Shown in pieces: positions 31,630 to 43,386 of a stretch of 64,000 bases of DNA. The notes beneath the pieces were generated by a model. That model was not told the origin of the DNA. It searched no databases and worked only from the letters and a program-made list of their open reading frames with translations. Origin of the DNA: Pseudomonas sp. RIT623 (GTDB lineage: Bacteria > Pseudomonadota > Gammaproteobacteria > Pseudomonadales > Pseudomonadaceae); NCBI RefSeq assembly GCF_004519305.1, contig NZ_SOZA01000007.1, positions 62,001 through 126,000 on the forward strand, written 5' to 3'. A program made the position numbers and the translations under genes. Each line of letters starts with the position of its first letter. Within the stretch, counting starts at the first letter, position 1.

Positions 31630-33051
31630 TCAGTGCTTGCGGATCTTCTCGACGATCGCCGTGGTCGAGCTGTTTTCCACCAAGCCCAACACCTTCACCG
31701 TGCCGCCATAGGCCTTGACGATATCGGCGCCAACCACCTGGTCGATGCCATAGTCGCCGCCCTTGACCAGCACATCAGGTTTCACTTGGCGCAACAGGTT
31801 CTCCGGGGTGTCCTCGGGGAAGCTGATTACCCAGTCCACCGCACCGAGGCCGGCCAGCACCGCCATGCGCCGGTCGACGCTGTTGATCGGCCGCCCAGGG
31901 CCTTTCAAGCGGCTGACCGAGGCATCGTCGTTGATTGCGACGATCAGCCGATCGCCCTGGGCGCGAGCCTGTTCCAGGTAAGTGACATGGCCGGCATGCA
32001 GGATGTCGAAACAGCCGTTGGTGAAGACGATCTTCTCGTTGTGCGCGCGGGCATCGTCGATGGCCAGCAACAACTGCTCCAGGCCCAGCACACCGCGCTC
32101 GGAACCTTCCTCGCGCTGGATCGCCCGACGCAGCTCAGGCGCGCTGATGGCCGCGGTACCCAACTTGCCAACGACGATACCGGCGGCCAGGTTGGCCAGG
32201 GCCACGGCGTGGGGCAGGTCCTCGCCCGCGGCGATGGCGGCGGCCAGGGTGGAGATCACGGTGTCACCGGCGCCGGTGACATCGAACACCTCGCGGGCTC
32301 GGGCCGGCAGGTGCAGGGCCGGATGGCCGGTGCGCAGCAGGGTCATGCCGTGCTCGCCACGGGTCACCAGCAAGGCACCCAGGTCCAGCTCCTCGAGCAG
32401 CTTCAGGCCTTTGCCGACCAACTCGGCCTCATCGGCGCAACGGCCGACAATGGTCTCGAACTCGCTGAGGTTCGGGGTGATCAGGCTGGCGCCGCGGTAG
32501 ATCGAGAAGTCCTTGCCCTTGGGGTCGGCCAGCACCGGGATGCCCTTGGCCCGAGCCGCCTGGATCAGCGCCTGGTGGTTCTTCAGCGCGCCCTTGCCGT
32601 AGTCGGACAGCACCAGCACCTTGACGCCTTCGAGCAGGCCATCGACCTCGGCGCCCAGCGACAGAGCGTCGGTGGCGAAGGGCTCTTCGAAATCGATGCG
32701 CAGCAGTTGCTGGTGACGGCTCATCACCCGCAGCTTGACGATGGTCGGCTGGTGGGCGATGCGCTGGAAGATCGAGCGCACGCCTGCGGCTTGCAGGCTG
32801 TTGGCAAGGCTGTCGGCAGCCTCGTCCTGGCCGGTGACGCCAACCAGCGCCGCTGGCGCGCCGAGGGCGGCGATGTTCAAGGCAACGTTGGCCGCACCGC
32901 CGGGGCGGTCCTCGATCTGATCGACCTTGACCACCGGCACCGGCGCTTCAGGCGAAATACGTGAAGTACCGCCATGCCAGTAGCGGTCGAGCATGACATC
33001 GCCGACCACCAATACGGGGGCTTGATCGAAACGCGGCATGGACAACTTCAT
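31630..33051 (-). CDS. hldE: Bifunctional heptose kinase/adenylyltransferase HldE
   Basis: HldE makes ADP-heptose for the lipopolysaccharide inner core. The 473-residue protein has an N-terminal ribokinase-type domain (about 1-320; GGAANVALN and DVTGAGDTV) and a C-terminal nucleotidyltransferase domain (about 340-473; [13 protein letters not shown]). I chose ATG 33051, which begins [18 protein letters not shown]. It is the last gene of the msbA unit. Confidence 0.97.
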   Translation of the reverse strand: MKLSMPRFDQAPVLVVGDVMLDRYWHGGTSRISPEAPVPVVKVDQIEDRPGGAANVALNIAALGAPAALVGVTGQDEAADSLANSLQAAGVRSIFQRIAHQPTIVKLRVMSRHQQLLRIDFEEPFATDALSLGAEVDGLLEGVKVLVLSDYGKGALKNHQALIQAARAKGIPVLADPKGKDFSIYRGASLITPNLSEFETIVGRCADEAELVGKGLKLLEELDLGALLVTRGEHGMTLLRTGHPALHLPARAREVFDVTGAGDTVISTLAAAIAAGEDLPHAVALANLAAGIVVGKLGTAAISAPELRRAIQREEGSERGVLGLEQLLLAIDDARAHNEKIVFTNGCFDILHAGHVTYLEQARAQGDRLIVAINDDASVSRLKGPGRPINSVDRRMAVLAGLGAVDWVISFPEDTPENLLRQVKPDVLVKGGDYGIDQVVGADIVKAYGGTVKVLGLVENSSTTAIVEKIRKH

Positions 33052-33114
33052 GGGCAACCCATATTGAAAAAGTGAACAGGGGCGGGATATTAGCACAGGG
33101 CCAATGTCACCACT

Positions 33115-34515
33115 TCAACTGCCGATCCGACGCACCCAGAACAGCTCATGGCGGCGCACCGCCTTGCGGAAGAACTCGTTTTCGCCACTGGCCGGCCAGC
33201 GACGTCCGGCCAGCCAATGCTGGAGCCAGCGGCGCAAGCGGCGCTTGAGCGGCAGTGGTCCCTGCAAGTCGTGCTGCATGCCCAGAGCCATGGCTTTATC
33301 CAACTGTTGCGCCTGGTCAAGCAGTGGGCTCCACAAGCGATCGGCAGGCAACGCCTCGATCGCTGGCGGCAAAGCGATGCCCATGCCTGCCGGGCCCATC
33401 GGCCAGCGGTCGTTGTCATGCAGGTGGTTGGCATAGAACAACGCGGTATCCGGTTTGCAGCTGCTCAGGGCGATGGCCTGGACAATCGCCTGGGTGGTGG
33501 CGACATGGTCTGCATGGGGGTCCAACTCAGGGTGCGGGGTAATCACCACCTCGGGACGGTAGTGTTCCAGCAGCGCAACCAGGTCGGCCACCAGGTTGTG
33601 CCAGGTGGGCGCGCCATCCTGGTCGCCCGGCAACAGCAGCGGATTGTGCTGGCGCACGCTGCGGATATCGCTTTCGCCGGACTCGCGGGAGCCGAACGCC
33701 TGCATCGGCTGGGCAGCCATCTGCGGCAGTTGCAGACAGTAGTAGCCCAGCTGCACGCAATGGCTGGCCGGCACCCCGCCCCACAACGGCACGGCCAGGG
33801 TGTCCCAACTGCGCAGGCGGCCCTTGAGCCGCGCGGCTGCGGCTTGCGACAAGCCCAGCCGCTGGTAGGCCTCGGCCTCGATTTCGCCCTGGGTCAGGGT
33901 AACGATGGCCACGTCGGCGCAGCGGCTGTAATAGCCAAACGCAGCCAGCTCGGCATCGTCGGCATGGGGCGCCAGGATCAGCGTGCGCTGACGGCTATAG
34001 TCCGGGTTGCGCATAACATGCAGTTCGCCCTCGCCGGCCAGTCGGCAACGCCGGCCACGCAACGCCAGCTCACCACTGGCCAAGCGCTCGCGCTGACCGG
34101 ACAGATTCAGGTAGCGCAGGCCGTTCACGCCGCGCTCGAAGTCCTGGCGGTCGTCGCCCACCTCGACGAACGGGTCCAGCCAGCGCCCCAGCCAGCCATG
34201 ACGCACGCGCAGCGCCAGTACCAGGGTTTCGCCCTCGGCCAGCTCGCCGGACAAGCGCACCCGCCCACCGACAATGCTCACCGCCTGACTGGCGGCATCG
34301 TCAGGGAAAGCGTACTGGTAGTCGTCGCTGCCGCGGTAGAACAGGTGGTCGGCGAACCATGCCTCATGGGCCACCCAGCCCAGCACCAGCAGCAGCGGGA
34401 CCAGCCACCAGGCCAAGGTCACCCCCACCACCAGCAACGCCAACAGGGCTACCAGCAGGGCGATGCGTTTGGCGCGCCGGTGTTTTTTCAACAGCAGTTG
34501 CTTGCGTGCGCTCAT
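33115..34515 (-). CDS. PIG-L family N-deacetylase, DnpA-like
   Basis: The 466-residue protein has a basic N terminus, one or two membrane segments (about 18-47), and a PIG-L deacetylase domain with the metal-binding motif PHADDAE (residues 183-189) and a second motif HPELDPHADH near residue 345. Such enzymes remove N-acetyl groups from GlcNAc-containing lipids or glycans. In P. aeruginosa the homologue DnpA lies in the lipopolysaccharide core cluster and affects antibiotic tolerance; the location here between mig-14-like and hldE is similar. The stop-to-start gap from the Mig-14-like gene is 3 bases. Confidence 0.88.
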   Translation of the reverse strand: MSARKQLLLKKHRRAKRIALLVALLALLVVGVTLAWWLVPLLLVLGWVAHEAWFADHLFYRGSDDYQYAFPDDAASQAVSIVGGRVRLSGELAEGETLVLALRVRHGWLGRWLDPFVEVGDDRQDFERGVNGLRYLNLSGQRERLASGELALRGRRCRLAGEGELHVMRNPDYSRQRTLILAPHADDAELAAFGYYSRCADVAIVTLTQGEIEAEAYQRLGLSQAAAARLKGRLRSWDTLAVPLWGGVPASHCVQLGYYCLQLPQMAAQPMQAFGSRESGESDIRSVRQHNPLLLPGDQDGAPTWHNLVADLVALLEHYRPEVVITPHPELDPHADHVATTQAIVQAIALSSCKPDTALFYANHLHDNDRWPMGPAGMGIALPPAIEALPADRLWSPLLDQAQQLDKAMALGMQHDLQGPLPLKRRLRRWLQHWLAGRRWPASGENEFFRKAVRRHELFWVRRIGS

Positions 34516-34518
34516 GGT

Positions 34519-35408
34519 TCAGACCTGATAGACCGGCACGGTACGACACCAGCGGTCCTTGTATTCGCGATCGGCACGCCCGAACGAGTAGCGCAGCGGT
34601 TTGCCCACGGCCCTGGCATCGGCCCAGGCCTGCTGCGTATTGACGAAGCTGAGCACGCTGCCGGGACTGAATTCGCGACTTTGCGGATCGACCCCACCGT
34701 TGATGTACTCCAGCGACACCCAGCCCGGCGCTTCGACACGGTATAGCACCTGGATCGCCACCGGCACATCCGCCAGCAGCGCCACCGAACCGGTCATGAA
34801 TTCGCGCAGCAGGGTAAACACCTCGACCAGGCCTTGCTTGCCCGCCACCTCGAAGCCCCAGCGGCGTTCGAACAGCTCGGTATACATGGCCGCCTGCTGG
34901 GCGGGGGTGAAATCCGCCATCGGCCGCAACACCCCGCCGGCTTCCTCGAGCAGGCGCAGTTCACGGCGCTGGTTGTAGCGGAACTTCTTTGAATAGTCCT
35001 CGGGCTCGCGGGCCAGGGCCAAGCCTTCGGGCTGACTGCGCAGGGTGGCGATGCGCCCGGCATTGAGCTCGGACACATAGCGCATGCGCTGGCGCACCGG
35101 CACCTGCAGCGCTTCGGCCACTGGCAGGATGATCTCGGCGTTGCCCAAGTCCAGCAGGTGGCGCTTGCCTTCGCGCTTGAGCACTTCCTTGGCCAACGCC
35201 AGGTAGCGTCCGGAACACGGCATCGCGGCCAGCAACTGGCCGTCGACGTGCCAGCCGAGGTAGCGCACCGGTAACCCGATGAACGCCGACAGCCGCGCCA
35301 CCACCTCGGGGTGCGTGGCGAAACTGCCGCCAAACTGGTGCCAGGCCCTGGCGTAGTCTGCCTGGTCGATTTCCTGCCAGCCCCGCTCCCGCCATACGCG
35401 CAACAGGC

Positions 35409-35415
<7 letters not shown>
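34519..35415 (-). CDS. Mig-14-like antimicrobial peptide resistance protein (GNAT-like fold)
   Basis: The 298-residue protein matches the Mig-14 family, known in Salmonella and P. aeruginosa for resistance to antimicrobial peptides. Typical segments are WHQFGGSFATHPEVV near residue 26 and the GNAT-like C-terminal half (YINGGVDPQSREFSPGSVL). It has no signal peptide. It overlaps the msbA stop by 7 bases and is nearly fused to the PIG-L gene, so the three form one unit that modifies or exports envelope glycolipids. The biochemical activity is not known. Confidence 0.82.
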
Positions 35416-37226
<1,811 letters not shown>

Positions 37227-37351
37227 GGGAATCCGCACACGAAAATGAGGAGGCGATCATAACACAGGGTGTTTTTCGCCAATGAAACCGAGCACGGGCC
37301 AGGTCGCGACAAGTCGGCTAAGATAGCCGGCCTGTCGATCGGAGGTTACGC

Positions 37352-38014
37352 ATGCAAGCAATGGATCATCCCACCTACCTGGCCCTGCGCGAGGGCGCCC
37401 AGGTGCTGGAAGCCGACGGCTCCGGCGACAAGGTGCTGCGCTTGCGTGACGGGTTGATGCTCAAGCTGTTCCGGCGCAAGCGCCTGCTCAGCTCGGCGCT
37501 GCTGTTCCCCTACGCGGGACGCTTCGAGCGCAACGCCCAGGCCTTGCGTGACTTGGGCATTCCCTGCCCCGAAGTACTGGCCACCTATCGCATCGCCAGC
37601 ATCGAGCGCGACGCCGTGTACTACCGGCCATTGCCCGGGGACACCCTGCGCCAGCTGCTGGACGATCAAGCCCAGGCCCAGCCGCTGCGCAGGCAACTGG
37701 GGCAGTTCGTTGCGCGCCTGCACGAAGCCGGGGTGTATTTCCGCTCGCTGCACCTGGGCAACGTGGTGCTGACCCCCGACAACCAGCTGGGGCTGATCGA
37801 CATCGCCGACCTGCAGCACCAGCGCCGAGCCCTGCGTGACAGCCAGCGCGAGCGCAACTTCCACCATATGCTGCGCTACCCCCAGGACCGCCAGTGGCTG
37901 CTGGGCGAGGATGGCGGCGCCACCTTCCTGCAGGGTTATTGCCAGGAGCTGGAGCGGGGCCAGCACAAACCCCGCCCGCGCCTATTGAGCAACCTGCGTC
38001 AGTTGCTCGGCTGA
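37352..38014 (+). CDS. Rdo/WaaP-fold kinase-like protein of the lipopolysaccharide cluster
   Basis: The 220-residue cytoplasmic protein has the kinase fold of small lipopolysaccharide kinases. The beta-3 lysine is likely in LMLKLFRRKR; the catalytic-loop segment reads GVYFRSLHLGN and the metal-binding segment GLIDIADL. In active kinases of this type the loop has an Asp (HxDLHxxN); here Ser is at that place, so activity is uncertain. P. aeruginosa has a comparable gene next to msbA, and in P. putida such proteins have been called toluene-tolerance proteins. GGAGG precedes ATG 37352. The gene runs opposite to both flanking units. Confidence 0.78.
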   Translation: MQAMDHPTYLALREGAQVLEADGSGDKVLRLRDGLMLKLFRRKRLLSSALLFPYAGRFERNAQALRDLGIPCPEVLATYRIASIERDAVYYRPLPGDTLRQLLDDQAQAQPLRRQLGQFVARLHEAGVYFRSLHLGNVVLTPDNQLGLIDIADLQHQRRALRDSQRERNFHHMLRYPQDRQWLLGEDGGATFLQGYCQELERGQHKPRPRLLSNLRQLLG

Positions 38015-38018
38015 GCCG

Positions 38019-39479
38019 TCAGCGACCAATCACCACGAAGGTCGCTTTCTTGCGGTTGGCAAAGCTGGCCAGCACGCGCATCTGGTGCTGCTCCAGCCAG
38101 GCCGTCAGCCAGGGCTCGTCTGGCCGGGCTTCGAACACGAAGTAGTTGTACTGCTGCGCCTTCGGCCCCTCCAGCACCTGCTCGCGCGCGGGCAACGTGG
38201 GGTATCCGCGACCCGCGTAGTAGCTGACACGGCTGTCTTCGAAATAGACCTTGGCTTGCGGATCGACGTTGGCGGCGACCCAGCGCCCCGCCTCGACGAT
38301 ATGTGGCTTGCCGGCACCGGTGGAGATGACATTGGCCAGCATGACCAGCAGCGCCACCGCCACCAACGCCTTGCCCAGCCGCGGGAAGCGCTGGGCAAAC
38401 AGCATCGCGCCCACCGCCAGCAGCGGCAGCGCCAGGAGATTGAGGAAACTCAGGTAACGACTGTTCATGAACTGCTGGGCGATGAAGAACAGCAAGAGCA
38501 CCAGGCCATAGATCAGCGCAGCCCAGGCAAACGGCCGGAACTCGCGCAAGTAGGTGCGCAGCGCCTGCCAGGTGCCACGCTGCAGAAACGGCAGGCAGAA
38601 CGGTCCACTCAAGGCAATGAACTTGATGATCAGGGCCGCCAGCAAGCCGAAGAACACGATTCGCCCGGCCTCGTCGCGGGAATACTTGTGCTTGAGGCTG
38701 TCACCGAACTGCTCCGCCAATGCCTGGAAAGCCGTCAGCACCTTGCGCGGGTCGACCAAGCCGAGGAAGTAGTCCACTCGCCCCAACGACAAACCACCCT
38801 TGGCCAACAGCACCATGGCCGCCGCGATACCGGCAATCAGCGGCACGCAGATGAACTGGACGAATGCCTTCAGGCTGCTGCGTTCGCGCAGGCCAACCAG
38901 CATCCACAGGCCCAACGCGCCTTCGAGCATCAGCGCCTCCAGGCGGAACAGCACGGCACCGGCGATCGCCACATGGATGCTGGCCGCGCGCAACCAACCG
39001 CCCCGCAGCTGCCATTGCAAGGCCAGCCACAGCGCCAGCACGCTGAAGAACCAGAAGCCATACTCGCGAATGATGTCGTTGCGGAACTGATTGACCGCCG
39101 GCATTGCCAGCACCACCAGCAACGCCCAGCCGGCGGCGGCCGGCACGCGCTGGCGTACCGAGTCGACCAGCAGCGCACAGGTACCGGCCATGAACAACGC
39201 GCACCACAGGTAGGCGCACCACTCCATCGGCAACCGGGTGACGCCATGGGTGGCGGACAGCAGGAAAGTGAACCACGGCCAGTCGAACGCCTGCCAGGCC
39301 ACCTGCGGGCCTTCGCTGCTGATGCGTTGGGCGACACTCATGTAGAGCGCCGCGTCGCGGCCCAGCGCGCTGGTACCCAACACGGCGATCAACGAAAGCA
39401 ACAAGCTACCGATAAATGCCAGTCGTACCGGGTAGGTGCCGACCATCCTTGAAACGTAAGAACCCACCGCGTTCCCCAT
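38019..39479 (-). CDS. Polytopic GT-C-like glycosyltransferase
   Basis: The protein of about 486 residues has eleven to thirteen membrane helices and a short periplasmic C-terminal domain. The first loop carries LGRDAALYMSVAQR, similar to the acidic loop motif of GT-C (GT39/ArnT-like) enzymes that use polyprenyl-phosphate sugars on the periplasmic side. It occupies the place of a core sugar or O-antigen ligase gene in the P. aeruginosa core cluster. I chose ATG 39479; TTG 39488 and ATG 39446 are alternatives, as no start has a strong Shine-Dalgarno. It is 27 bases after the GT2 gene, with its stop 4 bases from the convergent kinase-like gene. Confidence 0.78.
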   Translation of the reverse strand: MGNAVGSYVSRMVGTYPVRLAFIGSLLLSLIAVLGTSALGRDAALYMSVAQRISSEGPQVAWQAFDWPWFTFLLSATHGVTRLPMEWCAYLWCALFMAGTCALLVDSVRQRVPAAAGWALLVVLAMPAVNQFRNDIIREYGFWFFSVLALWLALQWQLRGGWLRAASIHVAIAGAVLFRLEALMLEGALGLWMLVGLRERSSLKAFVQFICVPLIAGIAAAMVLLAKGGLSLGRVDYFLGLVDPRKVLTAFQALAEQFGDSLKHKYSRDEAGRIVFFGLLAALIIKFIALSGPFCLPFLQRGTWQALRTYLREFRPFAWAALIYGLVLLLFFIAQQFMNSRYLSFLNLLALPLLAVGAMLFAQRFPRLGKALVAVALLVMLANVISTGAGKPHIVEAGRWVAANVDPQAKVYFEDSRVSYYAGRGYPTLPAREQVLEGPKAQQYNYFVFEARPDEPWLTAWLEQHQMRVLASFANRKKATFVVIGR

Positions 39480-39506
39480 CCTGTTCAACAGTTAAGTGTG
39501 TTTGTT

Positions 39507-40409
39507 TCAGGCCTTGAGCAAACGCAGGGCCTTGCGCAAATAGGTCCAACGCGCAGCCTGCAAAGGGCTCAGGCGCAGGGCCTTGGCATAGAAGCGCCTT
39601 GCCGAGCGGCGGTCGCCAGCCAGCAACGCGGCGCGGAACAGCGACAGGTAGCGCTGCGCCGTATAGCGCCGACGCAGCACCTGGCACTCGGCAGGCAAAC
39701 TGGAGAACACTTCCCGGACCATGCCCAGGGCGTATTCTTCTTCGTTGTCGCGGTTGTGGCGCAGGCTGTCGGCATGCTTGTGGATGCGCGCCAACGGCTG
39801 ATTGGTCAATGCGACCTGGGCATTGACCAGCAGGTAGGCGAACACCGGGATATCCTCGCCAGTACGCAGCCCCTGTGGGTACGGACGGCGCAGCAACAGG
39901 TCGCGGGCGAACAAGGTGCAGCAGTGCGAAATGGAAATGCGCTTTTCCAGCAGGTAGCGCCGCGCCAGCGCCAGGGCCCCGGCACGCGGCACGGGCGTCG
40001 GCAGACGCAGACGCTCCTCGCCGTCGGGGAACACCGAGATCTGCGCCCCCAGCACCAGCCCGGCCTGCGGGTTGGCGGCCAGCACCTCGCGCAGGATGGC
40101 AATGGCGTGCGCGGTCAGTTCGTCGTCGGCATCCAGCAGCAGCACATAGGCACCGCGCGCCTGCGCGATGCCGTGGTTGCGCGCGGCTGCCGCGCCCGCA
40201 TTGGCCTGGTCGAGCACCTGCAGCTGCGGATAGCGCGCGGCATAGCCCGCCAATACTTCACGGGTGTTGTCCGTGGAGCCATCGTTGACCACGATCAGCT
40301 CCAGGTCATCCGCCCATTGGCACAACACCGAATCCAGCGCCCGTGGCAACAGGTTCGCGTAGTTGTAGGCCGGCATGACCAGGCTGATCAGCACCTCAGG
40401 CGTCGGCAT
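39507..40409 (-). CDS. Family 2 glycosyltransferase
   Basis: The 300-residue GT-A enzyme shows SLVMPAYNYANLL at the start, VVNDGSTD near residue 40 and the metal-binding LDADDE near 90. No membrane segment is evident. It should add a sugar to the lipopolysaccharide core in the cytoplasm. ATG 40409 lies inside the last codons of the carbamoyltransferase gene, a 14-base overlap, which points to translational coupling. The sugar and acceptor cannot be read from sequence. Confidence 0.92.
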   Translation of the reverse strand: MPTPEVLISLVMPAYNYANLLPRALDSVLCQWADDLELIVVNDGSTDNTREVLAGYAARYPQLQVLDQANAGAAAARNHGIAQARGAYVLLLDADDELTAHAIAILREVLAANPQAGLVLGAQISVFPDGEERLRLPTPVPRAGALALARRYLLEKRISISHCCTLFARDLLLRRPYPQGLRTGEDIPVFAYLLVNAQVALTNQPLARIHKHADSLRHNRDNEEEYALGMVREVFSSLPAECQVLRRRYTAQRYLSLFRAALLAGDRRSARRFYAKALRLSPLQAARWTYLRKALRLLKA

Positions 40410-42150
40410 ACGCCGGCGCACCGTCTTTGACTACCAGGATGTCTTCCATGATCAGGTACTGCAGGTCCGAGCCGAAGAACATGTTCAGGGCATCGGTCGG
40501 CGAGCAGATCATCGGTTCGCCACGACGGTTCAGCGAGGTGTTCAGCGACACGCCGTTGCCAGTCAGGTCCTCGAGGGCCTTCATCATGTCGTAGTAGCGC
40601 GGGTTGTACTCACGCTTGAGCACCTGGGCACGGGAAGTGCCGTCCTCGTGGACCACTTCCGGCACACGGGTCTTCCACTCTTCTGCCACTTCGAAGGTGA
40701 AGGTCATGAACGGTGCCGGATGATCGATCTTGATCATCTGCGGCGCCACGGTGTCGAGCATCGACGGGCAGAAAGGCCTCCAGCGCTCGCGGAACTTGAT
40801 CTGGTGGTTGATGCGATCGGCCACGCCCGGCACGCTCGGGCAGCCGATGATCGAACGCCCACCCAGCGCGCGCGGACCGAACTCCATGCGGCCCTGGAAC
40901 CAGGCCACCGGGTTGCCATCGACCATGATCTTGGCGATCTGCTCGGGCATGTTCTCGAGCTTGCGCCAGGCGGGCTGGTTCGGGTGACGGGCACAGGCGG
41001 CGATCACGTCTTCGTTGGAGTACGCGGGGCCCAGGTAGACGTGCTCCATCTTCTCGACCGGCACGCCACGGGCGTGGGATACGTAGGCAGCGGCGCCGAC
41101 CGCGGTGCCTGCGTCGCCGGACGCTGGCTGGACAAACAGCTCCTTGACGTCGTCGCGGGCGATGATCTTCTGGTTCAGCTTGACGTTCAGCGCGCAGCCA
41201 CCGGCGAAGGCCAGCTTGCCGGTCTCTTTCAGGGTGTCGCCCAGGTAGTGGTCGATCATCTGCAGCGCCAGCTTCTCGAACAGTGCCTGCATGCTGGCGG
41301 CGTAGTGGATGTACGGCTCGTCGGCGATGTCGCCTTCGCGTTTCGGGCCCAGCCACTCGATCAGCTTGGGCGAGAAGTAGAAACCCTTGCCCTTTTCTTT
41401 GTAGCGGCGCAGGCCGATGACGTTGGCGTACTCGGTATTGATCACCAGCTCGCCGTTTTCGAAGCTGGCCAGGCGCGAGAAGTCATACTTGCTGGCATCG
41501 CCATACGGCGCCATGCCCATGACCTTGAACTCGCCATCGAGCATCTCGAAGCCGAGGAATTCGGTGATCGCGCCATACAGGCCACCCAGGGAATCCGGAT
41601 CGAAGAATTCCTTGATCTTGTGGATCTTGCCGTTTTCGCCATAGCCGAAGAAGGTGGTGGCGTACTCACCCTTGCCGTCGATGCCGAGGATCGCGGTCTT
41701 CTCTTTGAAGCCCGAGCAGTGGTAGGCGCTGGAGGCGTGGGCCAGGTGGTGCTCGACCGGCTCGATCTTGATCTTCTTCGGATCGAAGCCCAGCTGCTCC
41801 AGGCACCAGACGATCTTCTTGCGATAGCGCTTGTAACGGCGGTTGCCCATCAGCAGCGCGTCGAGGGCGCGATCCGGGGCGTACCAGTAGCGCTTGGCGT
41901 AGTGCCAGCGGGCCTTGCCGAACAGGCTGATCGGGGCGAATGGAATGGCCACCACGTCGACGTCCGACGGTTTGATGCCGGCCTGCTCCAGGCAGAACTT
42001 CGCCGACTCGTAGGGCATGCGATTCTTCGCATGCTTGTCACGCACGAAGCGCTCTTCTTCGGCGGCGGCAATCAGCTTGCCGTCGATGTACAGGGCCGCG
42101 GAAGGGTCATGGCTAAGGGCGCCGGACAGGCCAAGAATCGTCAGTGCCAA
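40396..42150 (-). CDS. Carbamoyltransferase (NodU/CmcH family), lipopolysaccharide core
   Basis: The 584-residue enzyme has the NodU/TobZ-type layout: an N-terminal YrdC-independent kinase-like half (GLSGALSHDPSAALY, EEERFVRDKH, GGCALNVKLN) and a C-terminal carbamoyl-transfer half (MEFGPRALGGRSI). It transfers a carbamoyl group from carbamoyl phosphate through carbamoyl-AMP. In Pseudomonas a homologue (called WapO in P. aeruginosa) carbamoylates heptose of the inner core, and the adjacent GT2 gene fits this. The start is a TTG at 42150 with GAGG eight bases upstream. Other members act on antibiotics or Nod factors; context makes the core role most likely. Confidence 0.9.
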   Translation of the reverse strand: MALTILGLSGALSHDPSAALYIDGKLIAAAEEERFVRDKHAKNRMPYESAKFCLEQAGIKPSDVDVVAIPFAPISLFGKARWHYAKRYWYAPDRALDALLMGNRRYKRYRKKIVWCLEQLGFDPKKIKIEPVEHHLAHASSAYHCSGFKEKTAILGIDGKGEYATTFFGYGENGKIHKIKEFFDPDSLGGLYGAITEFLGFEMLDGEFKVMGMAPYGDASKYDFSRLASFENGELVINTEYANVIGLRRYKEKGKGFYFSPKLIEWLGPKREGDIADEPYIHYAASMQALFEKLALQMIDHYLGDTLKETGKLAFAGGCALNVKLNQKIIARDDVKELFVQPASGDAGTAVGAAAYVSHARGVPVEKMEHVYLGPAYSNEDVIAACARHPNQPAWRKLENMPEQIAKIMVDGNPVAWFQGRMEFGPRALGGRSIIGCPSVPGVADRINHQIKFRERWRPFCPSMLDTVAPQMIKIDHPAPFMTFTFEVAEEWKTRVPEVVHEDGTSRAQVLKREYNPRYYDMMKALEDLTGNGVSLNTSLNRRGEPMICSPTDALNMFFGSDLQYLIMEDILVVKDGAPAYADA

Positions 42151-42254
42151 GGGGTTAGCCTCTCAAATCGGTATGAAGTGCGCCACCGGCCATTCAGGCG
42201 GATGGCGGCTAAAGGGCGGGATTATAACGCAAAGATGGCGGACACACCGCCCCC

Positions 42255-42376
42255 TTGTAGGAGCGGCCTTGTGTCGCGAAAGGGGCGCGAAGCGGCCCCA
42301 GAGTTTCAGCTTCGCAGCTGAAATTGCAGGGGGCTGCCTTGCAGCCCTTTCGCGACACAAGGCCGCTCCTACAGAG
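42255..42376. repeat. Inverted REP pair (REPIN) with internal hairpin
   Basis: Arms of the GCGGCCTTGTGTCGCG family lie at 42255-42284 and, inverted, at 42344-42376. Between them TTTCAGCT, TCGC and AGCTGAAA form a stem (42304-42323), so the whole 122 bases can fold as one branched hairpin between rlmJ and the carbamoyltransferase gene. Confidence 0.9.
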
Positions 42377-42392
42377 GGGCGCGCACCCCAGG

Positions 42393-43229
42393 CTACTCGG
42401 CGATCAGCCAGTCCATGCGGTAGCTGCCGGCGGTCTGTGCCAGTTCCTTGGCCAGCCACGGCAGCAGTGCCTTGAGCTCGTCCTCAAGGCCCCACGGCGG
42501 GTTGGCGATGGCCAGGCCCGAGCCGTTCAGGCCCTGGGGGCTGTCCTGGTGATGCACATACAGCTCCACCCGCAACAGCTTCGGCGCGCCAGTGCTGGTG
42601 AGGTCCTGGTAAAAGCGGGTCAGCGAGCGCTGGTCCTTGATCGGGTACCAGATGGCCGCGACGGTCTGGCGCATGCGACCGATCGCCTCCTTCATCGCCA
42701 CGGTGCAGCGCTTGAGTTCGTCGGCCTGCTCGAACGGCGGGTCGATCAGCATGATCGCGCGCTTTTCTTGCACCGGCAGCAGCGCCCGCGGGATATGCCA
42801 GCCCTCGCCCAGGTGCACGGTGACTCGCGGGTCCTTCTTCATGTTCTCTTTGAGCAGCACGCCGTCTTCAGGGTGCTTTTCGTTGAGCTGTGCACGGTCC
42901 TGCTCGCGCATCAGGCGGCGAGCCAGTTCAGGCGAGCCTGGGTAGTAGCGCAGCTCGCCGTTCTTGTTCAGGCGCTTGATGACGCCCAGGTAGTCGGCGG
43001 TGACGGCCGGCAGGTCATCGCGATTCCACAGGCGGGCGACGCCTTCGAGGTATTCACCGGTACGGCTCGCCTGGTCGCCCTGCAGGTCGTACAGACCAAG
43101 CCCTGCATGGGTATCGATATAAGCGAACGGCTGTTCCTTGCGCGACATCAGGGCGATGAGGCGGGTGAGCACGATGTGCTTGAGGACGTCGGCGTGGTTG
43201 CCGGCGTGGAAGGCGTGACGATAATTCAT
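42393..43229 (-). CDS. rlmJ: 23S rRNA (adenine-2030-N6)-methyltransferase RlmJ
   Basis: RlmJ methylates A2030 of 23S rRNA using S-adenosylmethionine. The 278-residue protein starts MNYRHAFHAGNHADVLKH, the family signature, and has the catalytic DPPFEQ motif near residue 164. AGGAG lies five bases before ATG 43229; the open frame extends upstream into REP sequence and is not coding there. It stands alone between two REP-containing gaps. Confidence 0.95.
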   Translation of the reverse strand: MNYRHAFHAGNHADVLKHIVLTRLIALMSRKEQPFAYIDTHAGLGLYDLQGDQASRTGEYLEGVARLWNRDDLPAVTADYLGVIKRLNKNGELRYYPGSPELARRLMREQDRAQLNEKHPEDGVLLKENMKKDPRVTVHLGEGWHIPRALLPVQEKRAIMLIDPPFEQADELKRCTVAMKEAIGRMRQTVAAIWYPIKDQRSLTRFYQDLTSTGAPKLLRVELYVHHQDSPQGLNGSGLAIANPPWGLEDELKALLPWLAKELAQTAGSYRMDWLIAE

Positions 43230-43280
43230 GAGGACTCCTGCGGGAGCGCCAAGTTTACCTTGCCTTGCAGCCGGCAAAAA

Positions 43281-43360
43281 GCATCGCGAGCGATGCGGCG
43301 GCCCGACAAGCCCGCCCCCACAAATGCCCGAGGGCGCCTGGGAGCGGGCTTGCCCCACGA
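43281..43360. repeat. REP pair of the GCGGGCTTGCCC type
   Basis: 43301-43323 (GACAAGCCCGCCCCCACAAA) and 43336-43360 (GGGAGCGGGCTTGCCCCACG) are imperfect arms in opposite orientation. A palindrome GCATCGCGAGCGATGC lies beside them at 43281-43296. Located between putP and rlmJ. Confidence 0.75.
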
Positions 43361-43386
43361 TAGGGACAACGCCGAGTCAGCAGGTA

